From Sorangium cellulosum (lineage in GTDB: Bacteria; Myxococcota_A; Polyangia; Polyangiales; Polyangiaceae): DNA of 64,000 nucleotides. Positions 55,201 to 62,830 of this stretch are shown here, piece by piece. The stretch covers positions 13,011,501-13,075,500 of the forward strand of contig NZ_CP012673.1 of the NCBI RefSeq assembly GCF_002950945.1, given 5' to 3'. The notes beneath the pieces were generated by a model. It saw only the letters and a program-made list of their open reading frames with translations. It did not search any database and was not told the origin of the DNA. Position 1 is the first letter of the stretch, and each line of letters starts with the position of its first letter. The position numbers were made by a program, and so were the translations under genes.

Positions 55201-58200
55201 TCTGGTCGGCCCTGAGCGCATACGTGAACCCGACCGTCGGCTCACCCGCTCCCGCGAGCTCCTCGTCGGTCCACACCTGGCTCGGCTCGCATTCGACCGG
55301 CACCGCGCTCTCGCCCTCCCCGTCTCCGGCGAGGTCGCTCGGCCCCCACACCGCGCTCAGCCGCCCGAACTCGTCATACCGGTGCACCATCGTGTGCCCA
55401 TTGGTGTCCGTCTCCTGCGCCACGGTGCCGTACAGGTAGTTCGGCACGCTGTTCGAGCGGTACGCGAAGCTGTCGCTCACGCACGTGCGATAGCTGTACG
55501 TCACCTCATCGTAGCGGTAGGTCAGCGTGTAGCTGTTCGGATTGATCGACGTTTCGAGATTGCCAACGTCATCGAACTCGAACTGCCACGTGGCCTCCGC
55601 GTCCACGTACGGCGTCCCTTCCGGCCGCTTGCCCCCGGTGATCACGTCCGTCACCGTCCGCGGCGCCCCCGTCCCCGGCCAGTACGTCGCCGTCCGCTTG
55701 CGCAGCACGCGGCCCGACGCATCCGTCGTCTCCACGAGCTCCGGCCTCACCACGTACTCCGCGCCTGGGTCCGTGTACACCACGCGCTGGACCACGTCAT
55801 CCGCGTCCGTCTCCTCCTCGCCGTAGGCGCGCAGCCCAACCAGGTTGCCAAGCTCGTCGAAATCCCGCGTCTCGCTCGTGCTCTTGTGCGGCGCGCCCGG
55901 ATCGTCCGTTGTCCCCTCGTACAACGCGCTCCGCCGCGCCGTCTCCTTCGGAAAGAACCACCCCTCCTCCGGCGGCGCCGCGTGGTCGCGCTCCTCCACC
56001 ATGTACAGCAGCCCCTCCCCGTCGCGCAGCGTCGACCGTGCCACAAACCCGCGGCGGTAGACGTCGTGGTTCACGTACTCGACGTCCTCGATCGACATCG
56101 CCGTCGCGCCGTCCTCACCCAGCGCCGTCGTCGTCACGCGCCCGTAGCCGAGCTCGACCCGCTCGTCCCGGTCGTACACCCCGTCCGCGTGGGTCTCGAT
56201 GTTCGTCCGGTACGTGTGCACCCCGTGCACCCCCGGCAGCCCCGCCATGCCGTCGTCTACGGTCACCTCGCTCAGCACCCACTGGCTCGACGGCATGTCC
56301 ACCTGCGGCGCTCTGTCCACCTCCTCCAGCGCACCTTCGCTCGGCACCACCAGGTTCCCCTCGCGCCGGTAGTCGAGCACCACGCTCCCTCCGAGCGGCC
56401 GGTTCACCTGCCTCAGCAGGTTCGCCTTGCCGATCGCGTTCACCCGCGCGTACACCGCCGCGTCCCCGTCCCGCTTGAGCACGTGATCCGCGAGCCCGTC
56501 GCCGTCGATGTCCTCGAGACCGAGGTGCGATGACCCGCTCCCCTCCGAGTAGAACCCCGTCCCGCCGACGCAGATGAAGTAACACACCTCGACCTTGAAG
56601 CTCCCCTCGTAGCTCTTCGATCTCCGGAACCCCAGCGCGTCGCCGCTGCCCATGAACGCATAGTCCGGCGGGTCGATCTCGACGCCCCACGCGCCCGCGG
56701 GCCACCGCTCCTCCGCCCCGAAGGAGCTGCCGAGGTTGACCTGCACCCGGAAGAAGTCCTCCTCCGGCGCCTTCATCACCTTGTCCGGCAGCCCGTCGCC
56801 GTTCACGTCCGCGAAGTCCACCACCGTCCGCGCCGTCGTGTACGTGTACCCGGCGCCGGCCGCCGCGACGGTCACGTCCAGGCCGGGCCCGACGCTGTTC
56901 GCCCCGGTGTCCTCCAGCCGCACCACGTCCACCCCGGCCGCGTCCGTGAACTCTCCGAGGATCCCGCTCAGCGTGTCGCGCAGCGCTCCTGCATCGAAGT
57001 CGCCCTTCTCGAACCGCTCCCGCTCCACCGCCACCGGCGCGGTGAACCGATGTCCCAGGTTGAACGCCACCCGCATCGCCCCGCGCTCGGGCTCCTGCGT
57101 CACGTGATCGAGCAGGCCATCCCCGTTGACGTCGACCAGATCCACGTGCGTGGCGGACACGCCGTACGTGGTCCCCGCGCTGAACTGCGCGTGGATGTAC
57201 CCCCTGGTGCCGCCGTCGCTCGCGGTCTTGGACACGATCCGGTACTCGCTGTCCACGCTGACCGACGCGCCTCCTTGCAGCCGGATCGTGCGGTGCTCGA
57301 TCCGCCGCAGCGCCTCCGGCAGCGACCAGCTGTCGCGCGGCCCGAACCCTCGCCCCGTATTCAGCACCGCGCCCCCGCGCGTCACGCTGTCCGGCAGCCG
57401 GTCGCCGTTGATGTCGATCAGGTCCAGGTCCGACGTGGTGCTGCCGAAGCTGTAGCCCGCCCCCAGCGGCCCGAGGTTGGCGGCGACCTCCGCGTTCCAC
57501 GTCTCCGCGCTGCGCAGGCTGCCGCGCTGCGCACCACCTCCCCGCGCCACCGTGCCCGCGATCGACGGCATGACCGCGCTGCTGCCGACGAACGCCTCCG
57601 ACGCCGCCGCGCCCCACACCGGCGCGTCGCCGGACGGCAGCGGCACCGCCAGCGTGAACCCGCGCTCCGGGGCGCGCGTCGGGAACACGATGTCCGCCTC
57701 CGAGAACGTGCGATCGCCGCTGGCGAAGCCCACCGACCAGCCGTGGAACCCACCCGCCATCGGGTCCTGCGGCGCGCCGTCGACCACCGCCTCGGCCGCG
57801 GGATCGGGCTCGAGGAGGCTCACCGAGACCGCCTCGCCGTCGACATTCACGCGCGCGAAGACGCCGTCCATCCCCTCCTTCGCGAAGAGCCCGACATAGA
57901 TCGGCTCGCCGGCCTGCACCTCCAGGTCGACGGCCAGGGCGTATCCGGTCCCGGCGCTGCTCGCGGCGAGGTAGCCCTGCTTGTGCAGCAGCCGGTGCAC
58001 CCCCTGCACGAGCAGCGTCACGGGATTGCCGAACGAGCGGGTCCCCGGCACGAACAGCGACCCTTCGAGCCTCACCGTCCCTGTGCTCGGCGCGATCCAC
58101 GGCGACCTGCGCGTGCCTGGCCGCCACCTCGCCACCGGCATGGGCACATAGGCCTGCTGCACGATCAGCGACGGCGGCAGCGGCACGTCCTCGGGACCGT

Positions 58201-58588
58201 CGTTGTCCAGCGTGCACCCGGCCTTGCCGCTCGGCTGCACACCACACGTCACCCGCCCTCGCCGCGGCGCGCCCGTCGCGCGGTCGACGCGCGTGTACTC
58301 CTCGTACCGGACCACCGGGCTCCAGGAGATCCGCGCCGGGTCGTCCGGCACATCCGCTCTCACCCGGAACCGGATGCGGTCGCCCGCGACCACCGGGATC
58401 GCGTCAGGCAGCAATGCGCCGAGCCCCAGGCTCCCCGCTTCCGCGCCCACACGCTGGGGCACGAGCAGCGTCTCCGTCGCGCCGTTGCGCTCCCGAACGA
58501 TGTCCACCGACAGCTCATCGCTGGTCGACGACTTCATCAGGTCCCCTTCGATGCGCACGCTGCCGTCCGCAGGCGCCACCCACGGCAC
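52181..58588 (-). CDS. Head Rhs/YD-repeat protein (SpvB/TcdB-like) with HNH nuclease tip
   Basis: 2135 residues. The N-terminal third has beta-rich domains and four FG-GAP/VCBS calcium-loop repeats: LIDINGDRLPDS (about 390), LVDVNGDGLLDHVT (about 485), FADVNGDGLPDKVM (about 593) and LEDIDGDGLADHV (about 691). The TcdB-mid-type LGGSVVLDYRREG follows. RHS/YD repeats run from about 900 to 1800 and form the shell that encloses the tip. The RHS-associated core has YHPDHLGSTQYI and ends GARSYEPRLGVWLSPDPIL (about 1876). The tip starts with a hydrophobic segment and ends in an HNH domain: CVYCGRTTT, HTDHAIPKSRGGNNS, CRDCNLEKSSKT. The GTG start has GGGAGG 6 bases upstream. No signal peptide, PAAR or VgrG-binding domain is present, and an in-frame TGA lies 8 codons upstream, so the N-terminus may be truncated. 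The delivery route is unknown. Confidence 0.9.
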   Translation of the reverse strand: MPWVAPADGSVRIEGDLMKSSTSDELSVDIVRERNGATETLLVPQRVGAEAGSLGLGALLPDAIPVVAGDRIRFRVRADVPDDPARISWSPVVRYEEYTRVDRATGAPRRGRVTCGVQPSGKAGCTLDNDGPEDVPLPPSLIVQQAYVPMPVARWRPGTRRSPWIAPSTGTVRLEGSLFVPGTRSFGNPVTLLVQGVHRLLHKQGYLAASSAGTGYALAVDLEVQAGEPIYVGLFAKEGMDGVFARVNVDGEAVSVSLLEPDPAAEAVVDGAPQDPMAGGFHGWSVGFASGDRTFSEADIVFPTRAPERGFTLAVPLPSGDAPVWGAAASEAFVGSSAVMPSIAGTVARGGGAQRGSLRSAETWNAEVAANLGPLGAGYSFGSTTSDLDLIDINGDRLPDSVTRGGAVLNTGRGFGPRDSWSLPEALRRIEHRTIRLQGGASVSVDSEYRIVSKTASDGGTRGYIHAQFSAGTTYGVSATHVDLVDVNGDGLLDHVTQEPERGAMRVAFNLGHRFTAPVAVERERFEKGDFDAGALRDTLSGILGEFTDAAGVDVVRLEDTGANSVGPGLDVTVAAAGAGYTYTTARTVVDFADVNGDGLPDKVMKAPEEDFFRVQVNLGSSFGAEERWPAGAWGVEIDPPDYAFMGSGDALGFRRSKSYEGSFKVEVCYFICVGGTGFYSEGSGSSHLGLEDIDGDGLADHVLKRDGDAAVYARVNAIGKANLLRQVNRPLGGSVVLDYRREGNLVVPSEGALEEVDRAPQVDMPSSQWVLSEVTVDDGMAGLPGVHGVHTYRTNIETHADGVYDRDERVELGYGRVTTTALGEDGATAMSIEDVEYVNHDVYRRGFVARSTLRDGEGLLYMVEERDHAAPPEEGWFFPKETARRSALYEGTTDDPGAPHKSTSETRDFDELGNLVGLRAYGEEETDADDVVQRVVYTDPGAEYVVRPELVETTDASGRVLRKRTATYWPGTGAPRTVTDVITGGKRPEGTPYVDAEATWQFEFDDVGNLETSINPNSYTLTYRYDEVTYSYRTCVSDSFAYRSNSVPNYLYGTVAQETDTNGHTMVHRYDEFGRLSAVWGPSDLAGDGEGESAVPVECEPSQVWTDEELAGAGEPTVGFTYALRADQTAALPAWAKTSHKDEEHAGDAIVTVTFADGLGRVFQTKKDHERDTGTGTELGMTVSGAVAFDALGRVEEQGQPVFSAEPETSFVAVEMQRGTRLRHDVLSRTRLVETPDTNAPEGYARTATEHGLVAFEGRLLFQEMVIDANGKVRSTYRDVGGRIAAVEEFNRIEEVERQIVTRYGHNPLGELLRVTDARGNVTEAAYDTAGRMVELLSPDAGRTEWRYDLAGNVRAKQTAELVARGGQQIRYEYDFNRLRKIDYPVTQDVVYTYGGPEHGGDAQGNRAGRLVEETSGAGKRSFRYDRFGNVAELTSEFPRLREPHRGPYQATMRYRFDALGRMQEMVFPGSGEEVVRYGYDHGGLVSSAVGENQRANPQHPDEPRRTEYLRHIGYDEFGQRVRVVAGNGVETRYRYDESTRRMAEVNADHQDARMRSLGRPARPFQRLRYRYDLVGNVKELSNEVPLDESLGGSVMVAATQQRYRYDDLNQLKEASGSYQERRDAQLRYTLGLSYDAIGNVTEKGQEVARYVPDGARGWKQQEPIRERTYRNEYRYTGPRPHAATEVDEVVVGESSPRLRELLYDASGNQVEWKYRTNPQRRLEWDDDGRLVSVQENRQELSRALYDGAGERRVHRHGVAGEEETAYVDQHLVLRNGEFPTKHVFAGETRVASKIDADFFREPPVLYYHPDHLGSTQYITDDDQALSQHAEYLPSGELWADQTDGSVQNRQPYLFNGKELDLSTGLYHYGARSYEPRLGVWLSPDPILNQYMRGAGNGGVYNASNLWLYTYTGNNPVASVDKDGRIAFIVVGAVAVGVLFTSQYANAPTSADEPLYNKSSDELALEMGSNSLAVYSAARNPAAMAQVFMQEQAIEGAKQVADVVDPSGTTRQAIDTAEPLLAIVPPIKGAPKVGVKASGTSLAAPKPGSAGGPGAGKPFPKKIKDQAESTADGKCVYCGRTTTRQPGPSQRHTDHAIPKSRGGNNSQENANNSCRDCNLEKSSKTAEEYAGGKK

Positions 58589-58748
58589 GTCAGGCCTCCC
58601 TGCGAGCCGGTCTCAGCCTCCCTGCTCACCCCTCCATCGCTCGGCGCATCCATGCCCCGGTGCAGCAGTCTTCCGACGTCAAGCCATCTTGAACGTCGCC
58701 TCCCCATGAGCGACCATCCCACGCTTACGCTGAACCAGGAGGGAACTC

Positions 58749-59594
58749 ATGCCCCCGAGACGAACCACGAACAGCAGGTCTGAGCCCACATCCACCAAGA
58801 AGGCACCGGCCTCCAAGGCCAAGCGCTCATCCACCCCACCCGCCGACCCCACCAGCGACGAGGCGCTCCTCGCGCTGGACTCGACCTACGCAGCCAGCCC
58901 CGACATGCCCGCGAGCATCGCCGAGCGCGAGCTCACGTCTCTCGCGCGCCTCGCTCGTGCGCAGCAAGCACGGCTCTCCAGGATCGGGATCACCGCCGAC
59001 AGGGTCGATGTCCTCGCCCGCTTCGCGCGGCGCCTCGGCGCCCTCGAGAAGGCCTGGCAGAGGGCGCGCGGCGCCGTGAAGCTCACGTCCGCCCAGCGCA
59101 AGCTCCGCGGCGAGGCCGAGGCGCTCGACGCCAAGCTCCTCGCCGGCGGCCGCTGGGGCTGCCGCAAGGATCCCGCGGCCCAGGCGGAGCTCTCGCGCAT
59201 CGCCGAGGGTTCAGGTCTCGTCGACACCATCCAGGACCTGCGCGATCTCGTCGCCTTCTGGTCGGAGCACGAGGCCGATCTCGGCGTCACCGACATCACC
59301 AGGAAGGATCTCCAGCGCGCCACGGCGCTCGCCGATGCGCTCGAGGACGCAGCTGCCAACGAGGCCTCGGACGCGAGCGCCGCGTACGCGCTCGAGCTCC
59401 GCAACCGCTGCTTCTGGGCCGCCGACGAGCTCGCCAAGGACGTTCGTGAGGGCGGACGTTATGCCTTCCGCGATCAGCCCAAGATCGCCGCCAAGTTCGT
59501 CTCGCGCCACCGGATGAGCATCAAACGCCGCTCCCGCAAGAAAGCCACTGTCACCGAGTCAGCCGCCGCCCCGGAGCTCGGCCCGGAAGAATAA
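58749..59594 (+). CDS. Helical protein of unknown function
   Basis: The strong ribosome site AGGAGGGA precedes ATG 58749. The 281-residue protein begins with a Lys/Ser/Thr/Pro-rich disordered 40 residues, then long Ala/Leu/Arg-rich helices (LTSLARLARAQQARLSRIGI, RKLRGEAEALDAKLLAGGRW, DLQRATALADALEDAAANEA), and ends with a basic patch (SRHRMSIKRRSRKKATV). There is no signal or membrane segment. Proteins of this look are repeated in Sorangium-type genomes, but I know no function. It is divergent from the Rhs head gene with 160 bp between the starts, which must hold both promoters. Confidence 0.75.
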   Translation: MPPRRTTNSRSEPTSTKKAPASKAKRSSTPPADPTSDEALLALDSTYAASPDMPASIAERELTSLARLARAQQARLSRIGITADRVDVLARFARRLGALEKAWQRARGAVKLTSAQRKLRGEAEALDAKLLAGGRWGCRKDPAAQAELSRIAEGSGLVDTIQDLRDLVAFWSEHEADLGVTDITRKDLQRATALADALEDAAANEASDASAAYALELRNRCFWAADELAKDVREGGRYAFRDQPKIAAKFVSRHRMSIKRRSRKKATVTESAAAPELGPEE

Positions 59595-59609
59595 CGCCTC
59601 CAGCGCGCC

Positions 59610-59700
59610 CGATCCTCCCGCTCCCGCGCCCGATCCTCCCGCTCCCGCGCCCGATCCTCCCGCTCCCGCGCCCGATCCTCCCGCTCCCGCGCCCGATCCT
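59610..59700. repeat. 21-bp intergenic tandem repeat
   Basis: The unit CGATCCTCCCGCTCCCGCGC plus C is repeated four times (59610-59693) with a partial fifth. It fills the gap between the helical-protein gene and the DUF2505-like gene, ending 22 bases before the latter's start. Copies are identical, so the array is young and likely variable in number. Confidence 0.85.
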
Positions 59701-59721
59701 CGAGCGTGCTAGAAACGCCCC

Positions 59722-60219
59722 GTGCACTTCACCCTCTCTCACGAGCTCGACGCTCCCCTCGACGCCGTCGAGCTCGCCGTGCTCTCGCCGGAGCTCGGCC
59801 CGCGGCTGGCCAGCAAGGTGCCTCTGCTCGAGAGCGTCGTCACGGTCGAGCACGCGCTGCGCGGCGGCGAGCTCCTCCGCGTCCTGCGCTTCCAGGCGAG
59901 CGCGCCGCTGCCGATCTTCAAGGGCTACCCCATCGCCAGGGACGCCATGTCCTGGGAGGAGCGCTCGACCTATCGCCTCGCCGATCACAGCTCCACGTGG
60001 CAGGTGAACCCGAAGGAGCAGTGGCGCCGCTACTTCCGCGCCGAGGGCACGTACCGGCTCGACCGGCTGCCGGACGGGCGCACGCGGCGCCGCGTCGACG
60101 GCGACATCGAGATCCGGCTGCGTGTCCTCGGCCCCCTCGTCGAGCGCCTCGCCGTCGCCGAGGTCCAGAGGACGTACGACGCCGAAGCGGATACGCTCCG
60201 GGAGCTCGTCACCCCATGA
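59722..60219 (+). CDS. DUF2505-like (START/SRPBCC fold) protein
   Basis: The 165-residue protein from GTG 59722 has the pattern of DUF2505: MHFTLSHELDAPLDAVELAV, FKGYPIARDAMSWEERSTYR, STWQVNPKEQWRRYFRAEGT, and a C-terminal helix ending RTYDAEADTLRELVTP. The fold class binds hydrophobic ligands, but no ligand is known for this family. It overlaps the next gene by 4 bases (ATGA), so it is co-translated with the SppA-like protein. Confidence 0.75.
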   Translation: MHFTLSHELDAPLDAVELAVLSPELGPRLASKVPLLESVVTVEHALRGGELLRVLRFQASAPLPIFKGYPIARDAMSWEERSTYRLADHSSTWQVNPKEQWRRYFRAEGTYRLDRLPDGRTRRRVDGDIEIRLRVLGPLVERLAVAEVQRTYDAEADTLRELVTP

Positions 60220-62825
60220 ACGACCTACCCCGCCCCGCGCGCCCCGCCGCCGCCCGCCCCGCCGCCGCCCGCTCCGCCGCCGCGCTCCTCGCCCTGTGCG
60301 CCCTCGCCGGCGCGAGCGCCGCCCACGCCGCGCCGCCCGACGGCCCCTCGCAGCCGATCCCCGACCCGGGCAAGGCGGTCGCCAGCGGCGACGACAGCTC
60401 CGCCATCGCGGTGAACCCCGCGAACCTCGCCTTCCTCCCGGGCTCGGAGCTCAGGTGGACCTGGGTCTCGACCGGCTCGGCGTCACCGCTGCCCGCGCGC
60501 GGCCACTCGCTCGCCTTCGCCCTCCCCCTCTGGCTCGTCTCGACCGGCCTGCGCGTCGACTTCCTCGACCCGCCCGCCGCCGCCCCGGCGCCGCTCGACA
60601 GCGCCGCGCGCTGGATCCGCTGGGGGCTCGCGCTCGAGACCGGGCCGACCTTCGCCTTCGGCACCACCCTCGGCTGGGGCAGCTCCGATGCGCCGGCGCT
60701 CGACGACCACTTCTCGCTCACCAGCGGCATCACCCTCCGGCCCTACCCGTGGCTCTCCCTCGCCGCGGTCGCGCGCGACTGGAACCGGCCCGAGAGCCGC
60801 CTCCGCGAGGCCATCGAGCGCAGCTACGACCTCGGCATCGCCGTCCGACCGCTCGGCGGCCGCCGCGCGCTCGAGCTCGGCCTCGAGACGTCCTACACCG
60901 AGGGCGACGCCGCCGCCGAGGCGGGCGCGTGGGTGCCGCGCGCCACGCTCGCCCTGGAGGTGCCCTACGTCGGCACCCTCCGCGGCGACGTCAGCCTCCG
61001 CGACCTCCGCGCGAGCGGCGGCCCGCGCATCGCCGCCATGGCCGGCCTCGACATCAACCTCGACGAGACGCAGCTCTCGGCCGGCGGCGTCTTCGGCGAC
61101 GCCCTCACGAAGAGCGGCGCCGGCTTCTACGCGGGCGCCGCGCTCCGCGGCTTCCGCGAGCCGGGCGTCCGCATGCCGGCACGTGTGGTCAAGATCCGCC
61201 TCGACTCGACCCCCGGCGTCCGCAGGCACACGCGCTTCCTGCAGCAGCTCTGGCGCCTCGCCGACGACCCCGAGGTCTCCGGCGTCGCGCTCGTGCTCCG
61301 CGCCGAGCCGGCCAGCTCCCTCGCCCACGCCGAGGAGGTCGGCGACGCGATCCGCAACCTCCGGCGCCGCGGCAAGAAGGTCCTCTGCCACCTCGAGGAC
61401 GCCGGCGGGCGCTCGCTCCACGTCTGCTCGCAGGCCGACGCCATCGCCATGAACCCCGCCGGCGGCCTGCGCTTCTCCGGCATCTCGTCGAGCTACTTCT
61501 ACTTCGGCGGCCTGCTCAAGAAGCTCGGCGTCCAGGCCGACTTCGTCCGCATCGGCGCGCACAAGCTCGCCGCCGAGCAGTTCGTGCGCGAGGGCAGCAC
61601 GCAGATCGGCAAGGAGGACCACCAGGAGCTCATCGATCAGCTGAGCGCCGGCTTCCTCGCCGCCGTGAGCGCCGGGCGCCGCATCCCGGTCGACGAGCTC
61701 AAGCGGCGGCTCGCGCGCGGCCCGTTCCTCGCCCAGGAGGCGAAGCAGAACCAGCTCGTCGATCACCTCGCCTTCGACGACGAGCTCGGCCGCGTCGTCG
61801 ACGAGGTCATGGGCCGCCCCTCCCGCCTCGGCGAGGACGACCCGGGCGTCAGCGCGCCGGAGCGCTGGGGCCGCGCGCCCAAGATCGCGCTCGTCTACCT
61901 CGACGGCGACATGATCGACGGCGAGAGCCAGTCGATCCCGCTGCTCGGGGTCAAGCTCGCCGGCTCGTACACGATCGCGAACGCGCTGCGCCGCGCGCGC
62001 GAGGACGGCAGCGTCCGCGCCGTCGTGCTCCGCGTCCAGACCGGCGGCGGCTCGTCGCTCGCCGCCGACGTCATCCTCCGCGAGGCGATCCTCACCGCGC
62101 GCGTGAAGCCGCTCATCGTCTCCATGGGCTCGCAGGCCGCGAGCGGCGGCTACTACGCCGCCGTCGCCGGCAGCCCGATCTTCGCGAACCGCTCCACGGT
62201 CACCGGATCCATCGGCATCTTCTACGGCAAGGTCGACGTCGCGGGCCTGCTCGCGAAGCTCGGCGTGCAGGTGGAGACGTTCCGCACCGCGCCCCGCGCC
62301 GACGCCGAGTCGCTCTACCGGCCGTTCACCGACGACGAGCGCGCCGAGCTCGGCGTCGTCGTCAAGCGGCTCTACGACCGCTTCGTCGGCCGCGTCGCCG
62401 AGGGCCGGCGCATGAGGCCCGAGGACGTCGACGCCATCGCCCGCGGGCGCGTGTGGACCGGCGCCCAGGCCGTCGAGCGCCGGCTCGTCGACCGCATCGG
62501 CGGGCTCCGCGACGCCATCGCCGAGGCGCGCCGGCTCGGCCAGCTGTCCGACGACGCGCCGATCCTGTCGCTCCCCGAGGAGGACACCTCGCTGCTCGGC
62601 ATGGTCCTCGGCCTGGCCGGCGTCTCGGCCGGCCAGCAGGGCGAGCTCGCCCGCGCGACCATCCCGCCCGTCCTGCTCGACGCCGCGCGCGCCCTCACGC
62701 CGTTCCTCGTGTTCGGCGCGGACAAGCCGCTCGCGCGCAGCGAGCTCGCCGGCGAGATCTCGTTCGGCGCCCCCTTCTCCACCCGCGAGGACGAGCCCGC
62801 CGGCCCCGCGCCCGAGGAGCCCTGA
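60216..62825 (+). CDS. sppA: SppA-like signal peptide peptidase with an N-terminal beta-rich domain
   Basis: 869 residues from ATG 60216. A signal peptide (Ala/Leu-rich, ending AAHA at about residue 37) leads into about 290 residues rich in alternating hydrophobic strands (NPANLAFLPGSELRWTWVST, SLTSGITLRPYPWLSLAAVA, FYAGAALRGFREPGVRMPA). They look like a beta-barrel or outer-membrane-type domain. Two ClpP-fold SppA repeats follow: the first has the general-base lysine in GAHKLAAEQF (about 448), the second the nucleophilic serine in SQAASGGYYAAVAG (about 641) and TGSIGIFYGK. Catalytic residues are intact, so it should be an active Ser-Lys protease facing the periplasm. The added N-terminal domain is absent from E. 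coli SppA. Confidence 0.88.
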   Translation: MNDLPRPARPAAARPAAARSAAALLALCALAGASAAHAAPPDGPSQPIPDPGKAVASGDDSSAIAVNPANLAFLPGSELRWTWVSTGSASPLPARGHSLAFALPLWLVSTGLRVDFLDPPAAAPAPLDSAARWIRWGLALETGPTFAFGTTLGWGSSDAPALDDHFSLTSGITLRPYPWLSLAAVARDWNRPESRLREAIERSYDLGIAVRPLGGRRALELGLETSYTEGDAAAEAGAWVPRATLALEVPYVGTLRGDVSLRDLRASGGPRIAAMAGLDINLDETQLSAGGVFGDALTKSGAGFYAGAALRGFREPGVRMPARVVKIRLDSTPGVRRHTRFLQQLWRLADDPEVSGVALVLRAEPASSLAHAEEVGDAIRNLRRRGKKVLCHLEDAGGRSLHVCSQADAIAMNPAGGLRFSGISSSYFYFGGLLKKLGVQADFVRIGAHKLAAEQFVREGSTQIGKEDHQELIDQLSAGFLAAVSAGRRIPVDELKRRLARGPFLAQEAKQNQLVDHLAFDDELGRVVDEVMGRPSRLGEDDPGVSAPERWGRAPKIALVYLDGDMIDGESQSIPLLGVKLAGSYTIANALRRAREDGSVRAVVLRVQTGGGSSLAADVILREAILTARVKPLIVSMGSQAASGGYYAAVAGSPIFANRSTVTGSIGIFYGKVDVAGLLAKLGVQVETFRTAPRADAESLYRPFTDDERAELGVVVKRLYDRFVGRVAEGRRMRPEDVDAIARGRVWTGAQAVERRLVDRIGGLRDAIAEARRLGQLSDDAPILSLPEEDTSLLGMVLGLAGVSAGQQGELARATIPPVLLDAARALTPFLVFGADKPLARSELAGEISFGAPFSTREDEPAGPAPEEP

Positions 62826-62830
62826 CCCCC

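Noticed and set aside
52982..56533. A 1183-codon open frame on the + strand opposite the Rhs head gene
   Set aside because: It is the antisense of the YD-repeat region: Arg/Pro/His/Leu-rich, no domains, no ribosome site, and parallel antisense frames appear opposite every Rhs copy. It follows from the codon bias of the real gene.
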